Part shown: positions 44,770-54,815 of the stretch, piece by piece
Layout of the letters: each line of letters starts with the position of its first letter
How positions within the stretch are numbered: position 1 is the first letter of the stretch
NCBI GenBank assembly: GCA_900169235.1
Contig: FWCC01000330.1
Coordinates: 1 to 64,000 of the forward strand
Length of the DNA: 64,000 bases
DNA from: Zarea fungicola
Lineage: Eukaryota > Ascomycota > Sordariomycetes > Hypocreales > Cordycipitaceae
Reading direction: 5' to 3'
Made by a program: the position numbers and the translations under genes
The notes under the pieces: model-generated
What the model was told of the DNA's origin: nothing
Database searches by the model: none
What the model saw: only the letters and a program-made list of their open reading frames with translations

Positions 44770-46833
44770 ATGCTGCCATCCAGTCCATCCAGTCCATCCA
44801 GTCCATCCAGTCCATCCAATCCATCCAATCGGCGTGAGAGGCATCTCTTTACTGGCTTGCCTGCCGTTACCGAAATGGACCTTACCATCTTACACTTCAA
44901 CGACGTTGTGAGTATGGTCATTTACAACTGCTACCACGGTGCGGTCGCAAAACAGCCATGCTCACGCATAATTCCTCTAGTACCACATCTCCGACCCAGA
45001 TCTTGTGGCAAAGTTTGCGACTGTGCTTTCAGATCCACGGCACGTAATTGGCCATGGCCACAACCAAGACTCCCAGGCAGGAAAAGCAAGCGCACATTCT
45101 ATTCGCGTTTTCAGCGGTGATGCCTTCTCGCCTTCCCTAGAAGCGGCTGTTCTCCGCGGCGACCACATGGCCCCACTGCTTGATGCCCTCGACATTGACG
45201 TTGCATGCTACGGGAATCACGACTTTGACTTTGGCGAGGAGAGACTTGTCGAAATTGTCCAGCATACAAGCTTTCCGTGGACCCTCGCCAATGCTGTCAA
45301 GAGCGTAGGAGATTGTCCGACATCCAGACAAGCTAGCCTTCTTGCTGGCGCCCGTGAATATGTTACCAAGGAAGTATCTGGTTTCAAGTTGGGGTTCTTT
45401 GGACTGGCTGGGACGTGAGTAATGTTTGCTACTGGCCTGTTGGTCTTGCATTTGACCTCGTGCTACACCTGAACTCGCCTTGACTGATCCAAAAACATAA
45501 AGAGACTGGCCATCCAACTGTCAACATTTACCGGAATGCAATGTCTTGGAACCTGCTATTGTCGCCAAGAGAGTCGCCACTCATCTCCGAATGGTGGAAA
45601 AATGCGACTTGGTCATTGCAGTGACGCATATGCGCCTTTATGAAGACCTTATTACCCTGAGAAACACTCTTTCTGGCCCAGAGAGAGTGGATTTGATCCT
45701 AGGTGGTCACGATCATCATGTTGTACGTAGAGACGCTTCGGACACAAATCCCGATCCAGAAGTCCTTCAGCCGGGCTGCAATGAGGAACGGACTGCCGTA
45801 ACCGACTGCAAGGGAGATTTTCGAATTATCAAGAGCGGCAGCGACTGGAAAGGCCTTTCCATCTTGCAGCTCAAACTTGCTAGAGACGGCAACGGAAAAT
45901 GCCTTATATCCGACATGTTCTGTAAGTGACCATAGTCACTGTACATGATGGAACCAAGGCTGACATAGCAAAACAACAGTAAGACAGGTTGAAGATTTGA
46001 AAGCACTACCAGGATACAACCAAATCCCAACATCGCCAAAAATCTTGGACATCCTCAGGACAACTCATGACAAAATCGAACAAGTTGTCACGCAGCCTCT
46101 CTTCCACACCACCACTCCTCTGGACGGGCGAATGCACATCCGCAGCCAAGAAACAAACCTCGGTAACCTGCTCGCCGACGCCGTCCGCGCCTTCTACGAC
46201 GTGGAGATTGCACTCGTCAACAGCGGCGCCATACGCTGCGATCGTATCGTGGAGAGCGCGGACAACAGCACAGCCCTATCCATCCGCGACGCCATCGAGA
46301 TTAGTCCTTTTGGCAACGCCTTTGTGGTGAAGCGAGTTTATGGGAAGGTGCTCGCACATGCCCTGGAGAATTCAGTTTCGGACGCGCACACGGATGGGCG
46401 GTTCCTGCAGCTCAGTGGGCTCAGTGTGTCTCTGGACTGGGAGCGCCCCGAGGGCCACCGCATCAGCGACATTCGATTTCATGCACAAACCGGCAGCATC
46501 GATACGTTGAAACTCGATCGCGCGTACACAGTGGCAATGGTCAATTTTATCGGCTCCGGCTTTGACGGGTACACCTGCTTTCTGGACAGCGAGACGCTGG
46601 TCGGTGCAGAAGGTGGCATCACTGACACAAATCTGCTCCTGGAGATTTTCAAGAGCACTGAGGGCGAAAAAAGCGGACACGTAATTAAAGATCAACACAG
46701 AGACGGCATTCGAAGAGCCAGAGCCGCCATATTTCGCGGATACCACCAAAATGACTCGCTACCCGTTGTTGGCCCGGTATTAGAGGGTCGTATTGAAGTG
46801 GTGTCGTGCACTACATTGGGAGAAGCGGATTAG
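44770..46833 (+). CDS. 5'-nucleotidase/UshA-like calcineurin-type metallophosphoesterase
   Basis: This is a two-domain dinuclear metal phosphoesterase for nucleotides or sugar-nucleotides. Exons are 44770-44907, 44981-45414, 45503-45921 and 45980-46833, giving 614 residues. The metal motifs are in order: LHFNDVYHISDPD (DxH-type, intron 1 after V), FSGDAFSPS, GNHDFDFG, TH in VIAVTHM and GGHDHH. The C-terminal substrate domain shows QETNLGNLLADAVR, LVNSGAIR, and NFIGSGFDGYTCF, close to the family's NF.ASGGDGY. No signal peptide is present, so it is probably intracellular, unlike bacterial UshA. The first 20 codons form a PSS/PSN repeat; a start at ATG 44875 (MDLTILHFND) would match the domain exactly and may be the true one. 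Confidence 0.9.
44776..44829 (+). repeat. Six-unit 9-bp minisatellite (CCATCCAGT/CCATCCAAT)
   Basis: Four perfect CCATCCAGT units are followed by two CCATCCAAT units, encoding (PSS)4(PSN)2 if the upstream start is used. Confidence 0.95.
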
Positions 46834-47072
46834 AGATGCACAAATGACAGTATGCTCTGGCCTTTCCTTTACCTTTTTCTTCTTGAACTATTATAGAGCT
46901 TGTAAAATGTATATTGTGGCTTGGTATCAAACTAGAGTTTCGCGGTGTTGCGCCACCCGAGAATACTTGCTCCCAAATTTTCCAACTTGCGTTTTCAGAC
47001 ATGAATAATTAACTGCCTCCAATGCACCAACCTGTATAGGCCCTTTCATATTCTACATACCAAAAACACATC

Positions 47073-47639
47073 ATGGGTGGGAAACGTGGCAAGAAAGCCA
47101 CCAACTCGGCATCGGAGCCTGCCAAAGCATTACAGTCCGCAAACTCTCCATCAATGTCGACATCTCAAGTGTGCGCAGACCAGACTCTCGGCTACAAGCT
47201 ACGCGTTCTCATTCACGATCTTGTCAACATGACCAAGAACCCCGCATCCATAGCCCGCCTCAGCAACACCACGGATGAGCATTATATAAGCTTGCCCTAC
47301 TTTACGCCGGAAGAGGGGCTTCTTGTCAAGGATGCGATTATTGATACGGAGCCGGATCTTTACCATGTTCCTGGTTATGGTGGCTTTGATCAAAATGATG
47401 ATTGTAATAACCAGGCTGACGGTAAAGCCAGCATGACTTCAAGTTTGGCAACGAAACAGGTACATGAAGCACTGAGTACAATTCTCTCAACATTCCTCGA
47501 AAAGCGTCGTGCTAGCGGCGACGCACGTCCTTGCGGTCCGCATCATTTAGCACCGCTTTATGCTGCATTGTTTGGAATTGCTTTGGAGGAATTGCAAGAT
47601 CCAAGGTTTCTGGGTCGGCTTCGAAAGAATGGACTTTGA
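47073..47639 (+). CDS. Hypothetical protein, 188 residues
   Basis: I do not recognise this protein. It is a single exon starting in good context (ACATCATGGGTGG). The N-terminus is basic and low-complexity (MGGKRGKKATNSASEP); the rest is likely helical, with YKLRVLIHDLVNMTKNPASI, a Tyr/acid-rich middle segment (YFTPEEGLLVKDAIIDTEPD) and a C-terminal helix pair (LYAALFGIALEELQDPRFLG). No signal peptide or membrane segment is visible. Gene status rests on ORF length, start context, compositional normality and its isolation between two real genes 239 bp and 470 bp away. It could be a lineage-restricted gene. Confidence 0.65.
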   Translation: MGGKRGKKATNSASEPAKALQSANSPSMSTSQVCADQTLGYKLRVLIHDLVNMTKNPASIARLSNTTDEHYISLPYFTPEEGLLVKDAIIDTEPDLYHVPGYGGFDQNDDCNNQADGKASMTSSLATKQVHEALSTILSTFLEKRRASGDARPCGPHHLAPLYAALFGIALEELQDPRFLGRLRKNGL

Positions 47640-48109
47640 TCTCATTTTTTACTTGTCTTTCTTAAAGAAGTCTCAACTCTCTCAAAGCCGCCATGAACAG
47701 ATTGCACAGTGAACAGCTTTCTTGTCAATTCCGACAGAGAGCTAAAGCTTACATTGCCAAAACAAAAAAAAACCAAGCAATTATGTATAGTTAATCAATA
47801 TACATTCTTAGCAAATTGGAAGAATACTCTATGATAATTTATATAAGCGGTATTATAAGTAGCAGATTAGCATATGCTTCCTACTACTGCACCATTCTAG
47901 CCAGCACTGTTGTTGCTTTGACGTTCCACACATATTCACGGTGGATAGTTGCAACCTTCCTATACATAGTAGTCGTACTTATACTGTGCTTGCATTGGTT
48001 TGCTTTTTTCCCCTTACTCTACTGGATATAATCTTCACTAGTACAAGGCACAAATCGTGCAACACGCCTGACTTTTTTCATTCCAAACAGACACAAATCC
48101 AACTCTAGC
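47640..48109. other. Intergenic, convergent 3' flanks
   Basis: AT-rich sequence with no recognisable gene. Confidence 0.6.
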
Positions 48110-49040
48110 TCACTCGGGCATTTCATAATCCGGAAAGTAGACGTCATGTATACGCTCTGCATACTCGACTGCATGTGCAGATTTTCGAATAAGGGCCTGT
48201 GTCGCTGGAGAACTGTTCCATTGGGCATCAAATGTTAGCTCATCCATTTTCAACCAATTCCATCAGGGCGTTCGATGTCAACACTTACGCCGTGCAAATA
48301 AGTCCTGCTGTAATGAACCCAAAAAGAGTCGCGTCTGCCTCAGTCGGTTCCTCTCCGCCCAAGATCCAAAACGGCTGCCGCCCTGCCTCATCACGAGCAC
48401 CACCGTCACCATCCGTGGCCGTCTCGCCCCTTGCCTTCTTCATCTTGGCGTCCGCCAGCAAAGCCTCCACGCTCTCCCACACTTCCTCGTTGAATAGTCT
48501 CATCTCCTTATCTGTGAGCCTCCCAGTTCCCTGCCCGTAGAGCGCCCGCACCGTAGCACGACGGGCCATTCAGCCCACCAGAGGCCGCAGCGGCCAGTGC
48601 ACCTGCTGGAGCACATTGTCCACCATTTCCTGGTAATTGTCGCACCACTTCTCCCGTATCCCGTAAAAGTACACCCGATCCTCGAGGAGCGCCCGCGTTG
48701 CCAGGTCGTGCGCTCGCTGCGCGGGTGTGAGCACGGCATCACGGTCCCGCAGATGGCCGCTTGACACGAGCTCGCGGATGATGAGGGTTGAATCGCTCAT
48801 AATCGTCGTCTTGGTGTCAGTAGCTTTGCCAGAGGAGTCATTTTTAGCCTCGCGCAGCTCGATATAAGGGATCTTGCCGCGGGGGGCCGTGAGAGGGGAG
48901 CCCTCGCCGATGTAAGTGAGCCCGTCGAAGCGTAGACGGGCCTCGAGCTTATTGACGAAAGCGGACCACACGTATTTTCCGGGATCACCGACACCTCGTA
49001 GAATCTTTAGGGATTCTGGTGACCAAGATGGGCTTGACAT
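48110..49040 (-). CDS. GST-like (FAXC/metaxin-type) protein interrupted by an in-frame TGA
   Basis: This belongs to the fungal GST-like family related to animal Failed-axon-connections proteins, with a thioredoxin-like N-terminal and an all-helical C-terminal half. Exons are 49040-48289 and 48212-48110 (284 codons). The N-terminal half reads GDPGKYVWSAFVNKLEARLR and APRGKIPYIEL; the C-terminal half has LYGQGTGRLTDKEMRLF, FWILGGEEPTEADATLFGFI and the terminal HAVEYAERIHDVYFPDYE. Codon 157 (48572-48570) is TGA, directly followed by ATG and continued homology in the same frame; a single change from TGG (Trp) would explain it. Either the gene is a young pseudogene, the base is an error, the stop is read through, or a weak 48-nt intron (GTGGGC...CAG) removes it. 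The last intron has a GTAAGT donor. Confidence 0.8.
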
Positions 49041-49664
49041 GACTTGCTCCTTGCGAGTTTCTCTTCTTTTTTCAAGATATAGTTTGGGCTCTGGATAACG
49101 AGAGTGAGTCCTCTGTTGGCTCTGAGATAGGATGCTTTGGTGGATATTTATAAATTCATATACCAACGCAGAACCCTTTTAGAATGAGTCACCCATTACT
49201 CACATAAATTTGCACGTACTATGAAAATTGACCGTTAATACCGCCCGGGGTTTGCGCGGTCTTACAGCAGCGATCTTCAAGATTCATTCACCAAGTGTGG
49301 AGCTGTCAGAGGCGCGCATTTCAGCTTATGCACTTCGGCCTCGCACTTCGCGACTGTCCGAGTCCGGGAATCCTTCGCAAAGCAACATCCGAAGGCGGTG
49401 GCCATTAACTACTAGTCATAATTATGACCCCGATTTCCAAACGCTGGGACTAGTACAATTTGCAAGCTAATCAAGTATACATGCTGTTTTTGTGCCTAGG
49501 TAGAGAAATAATACAGGACTTTCTTTTGTTCCGTCTCGGCCACCTGTTGATGTCCTGATTTCAGTTCGTTCTGCAAACCATAACTTATGCTTCTTCCCTC
49601 TTCTGGTATATGTGTATGAACAAAAAAAAGCAGCGGCGATGAATGGGGGCTTTAGATGCATTCT
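49041..49664. other. Intergenic, GST-like promoter and DSK2 3' flank
   Basis: There is no gene in these 624 bp. Confidence 0.55.
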
Positions 49665-51020
49665 TCAAACTCCAGAAAGCAGGTGTTCGATAGCCCCCTG
49701 CACACTTCCTCCGCTCCGTCGAAGAGCCGCGACGTTGCGTTCAAAGTCGAAGAATCCCATATCGTTTAGTTGACGAAGCTGCTCCTCGTAACGCTCCTCG
49801 GGAGGGCGGTTATCAGCGGGTGCAGGCGGTGTGGTGACGTCTCCGCCCATTGAACGCATCATTTGTGTCATTTGCGCCAGTTGCTCAGCGCTCATATTAA
49901 AGGGGTTGCCAGGGTTGGCTCCGGCTGCAGGGAAGAGAGCAGCAAACGGGTTCTGAGGGTTGGCACCAGTCGTGCCAGCTCCAGCTCCAGCTCCAGCCGC
50001 ACCCTGGCCTTCGGTTTGTGTAGCGTTGCCGGCCGCGGCGCCTGCGCCGGTTCCAAAGCCAGCGGCATTCATGCTTTGCATCATGTCTGCAAGGCTCATG
50101 CCTGAGCCGCCAGCGCCGCCAAAGGGATTGGCGCTAAAGGGGTTCAAAAATGGGTTCTGGTGCCCCTGTCCCTGTGTCTGGCTACCATTGGCATCGCCGT
50201 CGGTTTGGGTTTGCGGGGTGCTATCAGTTGCGCCGGGGGCGGGAAAGGCAGACTCGCCGCCACGCATTCCACGCTGCATGCGCATGGCGTTGCTGAGCAT
50301 GGCGGGATTGCTCATCATCTGTCTCATGAATGGCGAGGTGATGAGCTCGCGAGCGTTGGGCAAGTTGCGGAGCATCGGATTTGAGTCGATGAGCATGTTG
50401 ACAAAGTCGGGGTTGTTAAGGGCCTCGTTCATGGTCTGTTGTACGTTGGGATCCGACATCATGCGGGCCATGCGCTCCTCGTCCATGGGAGGGCCCATCT
50501 GTGGGTTTGGTTTGATGTTGTGTTAGCAAGTCCTTGTTCTTCTGCTTTTTTTTTCTTTAACGGATAGTGTATTCAAGTGGAAACTTACGCCGCCATCGGG
50601 ACCAAACATGTCCATGCCAGGAAGGTTGACCTGGTGGCCAGCATAACGGGCGCCGGTCAGGCCAGCAAGGGGATTGTTGGCAGTTCCCGAGGCCATGTTT
50701 GTGGGTACAGCGGGTGGTGTGGGTGTGTTTGTCGATGCAGGTTGGGAAGGGTTGCTGGCAGCGCTCTTGACCATGTGGATGGTGTTGTTGGGCTTGATCT
50801 TGTATGTGGCAAGGGTGTCGTCGTTCTTCATGACGCGGCCGGAATAGATGAGCCGTTGGCGGTCGACGGGGATGTTCTCCAGGTCCTGGCCGGCAAGCTT
50901 ATTCTTGAGGTCAAGGACGGAGGCAGTCTCGGCCATTGTGATGGTATGGGTGCTGTCCGAGGAAGTCTTGACTTTGAAGGTGATTTGGGTATCACTACCC
51001 GTGTCTGCGTTGTCGGCCAT
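49665..51020 (-). CDS. DSK2: Ubiquilin family UBL-UBA shuttle protein Dsk2
   Basis: Dsk2 carries polyubiquitinated clients to the proteasome. Exons are 51020-50589 and 50498-49665, giving 421 residues. An N-terminal ubiquitin-like domain (about residues 10-85, ITFKVKTSSDSTHTITMAET and RLIYSGRVMKNDDTLATYKI) is followed by a Pro/Thr linker, STI1-like repeats rich in Met (MARMMSDPNVQQTMNEALNN, MRQMMSNPAMLSNAMRMQRG), a Gly/Ala/Gln/Asn-rich low-complexity middle (NPFGGAGGSGMSLADMMQSM) and a C-terminal UBA domain (about 380-421, YEEQLRQLNDMGFFDFERNV then AALRRSGGSVQGAIEHLLSG). The intron sits between GPDGG and MGPPMDEERM, with a GTAAGT donor. The domain order is diagnostic; Rad23 has an XPC-binding domain and two UBAs instead. 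Confidence 0.96.
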
Positions 51021-53044
51021 GGCTCGAGGACGGGCGACGAGGATTGTGTTTTGGGGGGGGGTGATGCAGTATGTTTGGCTGGTGTTGGCTGGCGCAAGTT
51101 GAGGCGGCGCCGGCGGGGTGAAGCAGGTGGAAGGCGAGAGAGACAGGCGGGCGGGGCAGAGCGTTGGCGCAACAGTCAGTGAGTGGTCGGCGGAATTGTA
51201 CAGGGGAGTCGTATGTAATGTAGGCGCCGGCGGAGGGTGTAGCGGGTACGGAGTACAGGAAGTTTGTTTGTACCGTAGCTACTTACATATATAGTTACTT
51301 GGTAATAATAAGCAAGTCTCTTCTTATCCTTGTACCACTTGGCGGCCAGGGTAAGTTGCAGATAGCTGCAGACGAGGCTGCCAGTGGATGTAGAAGGGAT
51401 CAGAGGATGGAATAGGACCGATGGCAGAAGGGGATGAGGGCAACAAGGAAGGAGGGAGTGAGTAGATGTTACTAGTTGAGGAGAAAGTTGGCACTATATT
51501 CATAAAAGTGCCCAACAGCTCATAACTAATCAATAACTATTAAATACAGGCTCATTACAAGTACGGAGTACAGAGGGGGTGGTGGCGGAGTGACCTGGAT
51601 TTTTGATTGTGGGCCAAGATGCAGCTGCTCAACTGTTTGCCTGCCCAGAGCCAGCTGAGAGAGGCAGGCAGCGATGATCCAGTACTTGTTAAGCCACCAT
51701 ACTATCGTAGACTACCTAGTACTTGCAGGGCATGATGAGCACGGAATAACGCGTGTTAATAATACATTAAGGGTCTTGTACCTGTGCGTCTACAACTTAC
51801 CAAGTTGCCCAGTACAACGGACAACGGCATGGAGTGTGTCAAGGTCATTCGCTGATATTCCGATTTCTGATGCAAAAAAACACCGCCTCCTGTTTATACT
51901 TGGAGGCAAAGGAAGTTGATATATTTTAAAATATCTATTTTATTTTGCTAATAACTGTTCGTCTTGAAAAAAAAGCATACTTAATAGCACCAAGGACACT
52001 GCAACTGCTAGGCCACTTCATCATGATGCCCGCTTTTTGCCGTCTTCCATCGCCGTCCAACGCCTTCTCATGCCACCTCTGCCCGCCACTTTTAATCCAT
52101 CGTCCTTCAGTCATTGGGAATGTGAAGCAGCTCCAGCTTTTATTGGCTTGGTTGATGCTCTAATCATTCCGCCTGCTTCTCCGCACAAGTCCGCATTCAC
52201 TCATCTCCCAACAGCATACAAAATATCAGGCCCGTCGGCAAACCAAAAGATAAAAGAAAGATAAAAGAAAGAAGAAAGAAAGAGAACGGCACAGTACCCA
52301 AAGTTTGCTAATCTTCACCGTATCACTGAGCCAACTACTGGTAATAATCTGGCGTCAAGTTATTGCTCGGAGATCGGGAGTGGTCCAGACTTGTCATTCG
52401 ACCGGCCGTGCATGACATACAAATTGGGCATAATTTACCTATATTTCCGTAGCTAACGTAGTGGTTCAATTCTAATAACGAGCGTTCTGCCGCGGGATAT
52501 GCGGGGGAGAGCAGTTCCTAGTGTAACTCGGCCAACAAGTTTCGGCGTTTGCAAAGACAAAAGAACCAGCAAGTATATTTTGATATGCATAGCCCAAAAA
52601 TCAGCAGCCTGAATATTTATCCTTCTCAAATAGAACAATTTATTCAGTTTATCAAACACTATAGCTACTCTAGCGACAGCATAGTCTTTCTCTTCAGTCC
52701 TGCTAATCAGACTTTTTTTTATTAACTACTTGGTATACAGAGGACAGAGCAGTTAGTTAGCACCACTGCTGCTCCACTTCGCATCGACGCCAGCTACAAC
52801 ACCAATCCAACAATCCACACCAAGCCAAATGAAAGCTCTCATTCACATCCTATTCGTTCTCATCGCAAACACTTTACAAAAGCATCCTCTGGAATCAAAA
52901 GAGATCAACCTTACCATCCATTCATATCAAAAGAAATTGGTTTTATAAGCCAACCTATACAACCTATCCTTTCAAACAACTGACCGGCCCAAACACCTCA
53001 CCATCACCATTCAAGAGGCGTCCTTCAAGGATGAACCCAGCATC
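51021..53044. other. Intergenic, divergent DSK2/NPR2 region
   Basis: No gene can be supported over 2.0 kb. Two copies of GTACGGAGTAC lie at 51246-51256 and 51561-51571. A purine-rich GAAA/GAAG tract is at about 52251-52286. The last 300 bp are pyrimidine- and CA-rich and probably form the long NPR2 leader; an open frame in register with the NPR2 ATG is closed by TAA before 52950, so translation cannot start further upstream. Confidence 0.6.
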
Positions 53045-54522
53045 ATGATACAGGGCATCTTTTATGCAAGATTCTTTCCGAAAGAGGGTATTATTTTCTC
53101 ATGATTCTCATTCTGATGCTCCATCTCAAGTCTCTTCTCCATCCAATATGCTAACTCCAACGCCATGAAAAAAAAAAAAAAGGCCCCAAAATCGTAGCTC
53201 AATCACCACCCGGCTGCATCACAGCTACAGAAAACTCAACCCGCCCTCCTCTCATCGACTTTGACGTCCTCCAGGAATACATCATTCCCCGCCAGCCGTT
53301 TTGCAACCGCTACGTCACAATAAACTCCCCAGACGGCAAATACACGATCCTCTGCCACCCCGTCGTCATTGCCCACGCAAAGTATCTGCGCAATGAATTC
53401 ATATTCAACTTTGGCCTCCTCGTCGAGGCCGACGTCGACCACACTGCTTACGAGCGTGTCGTCCGCTGCCTAGCCGCCACCTTTTCCGAAATGGAGAAGC
53501 AAAACGAGTATCTGAGTCTTGGGGGTGACGCACAACGCGCCATCATTGCGGCCACGACCATTGTCGAGGCAGACCCCAACGCCCGCCGTCCCATTGAGAG
53601 CCTGCTGGAGATTATCAAGGAGGATCTCAACAACTATGGCGAGTGCATGATTCCCGTCGGTACGTGATTTCTTTTCCTTTTTTTTTTCAGATGCACACTC
53701 CATGATCACTCACTCTATTTATTGCTGTATATTCGCTCACACGCACGTACACGCCCCGCAGACGAAGCAAATACCATCAACATGAAGCTCTTCCCACATC
53801 ACACCACCCCGCCCCCTGTCAAAGGCTGGCATGTGCCCGTCGCCAAGACGAAATTCGCCGACATTGTCGACCCGACCTGGGACCTGACCCTCCAGCGCGT
53901 CATTGAAAAGATTGACGGCGTCTCCGACGTTCGCCGCATCGCCCATGAGGCCTCCGTCTCCCTCGAGCTCGCCAAGACGGCCCTCCGCCACCTCCTCTAC
54001 TACGATACCATCCTCCTCCTCGACATTTTCTTCTTCGGCTCCTGCTACGCGCCCCGCCCCGGCATCCATGACTTTGTCGAAAACGTCGACGGCATGGTCG
54101 ACGAGTGCGCCGGGTACGTCTCACACGGAACCGCGCGCGTCAGCAACTTTATGCTCATCAAGCTCATGATGTCGTTTGGTCCCGGCAAGAGCGTCAAGGA
54201 GTGGATCATGACACACCAGGATGCCGGCTTCGACGTGATGAGCTACGTGGATATCCGTCGCTTTGTGCAGTTTGGCGTCATCAAGGGCTGCCTGTACCGC
54301 GTCCACAAGTACGTCGTCTCGAAGCAATACATTGCCGCCCTTGCGACGGGGCAGGCGCGTCCCGTCGAGGTCGCCGGGGGTGATCCACTCCAGCAGTACA
54401 CGGACGGGTGTCATCACTTTGACCAGATTATAACAGAACGTAACCTGACAAGCGATGAAGTCATTGACAAGTTGAAGTTGCTACCGGTCCCTAAAGGCGA
54501 CCTTGCTGTGTTTTACAGATGA
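53045..54522 (+). CDS. NPR2: Nitrogen permease regulator 2 (GATOR1/SEACIT subunit)
   Basis: Npr2 with Npr3 and Iml1 forms the GTPase-activating complex that represses TORC1 at the vacuole when amino acids are scarce. Exons are 53045-53087, 53183-53659 and 53762-54522, giving 426 residues. The start MIQGIFYARFFPKEGPKIVA matches Npr2 N-termini; further blocks are VDVLQEYIIPR-like (FDVLQEYIIPRQPFCNRYVT), YTILCHPVVIAH, YLRNEFIFNFGLL, LEIIKEDLNNYGECMIPVDE and WDLTLQRVIEKIDGVSDVRR, then the C-terminal helical region (VDIRRFVQFGVIKGCLYRVH). The protein is shorter than yeast Npr2 (615) but of filamentous-fungal length. Intron 1 ends in a run of about 14 A directly before its AG, which is odd for an acceptor. 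Confidence 0.95.
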
Positions 54523-54815
54523 TGCCGGAAACGAAGACGCGTGTGAAAAAGTATTTCACAATCAATGTAATATATTTAATGGGGAAAGAGTAATTGTGAT
54601 GAATATTGTGAAAATTGGAGGAGGTGAAAGAAAAGCCCCGTTTTGGCCTTCTTCGTTCTATTTTCTCTTCGCCATGTAATGATGCCGATACACGTAATGT
54701 ACACACTATATAGTTTTACAAGAAGTATGGTCTGCAAAGGTTATACAAGAGTCTAGTGGGCCAGTCGCTCACGTACGGAAAATATGGGGTTTTGCCGTCG
54801 TAATCCGGCTCTTTC

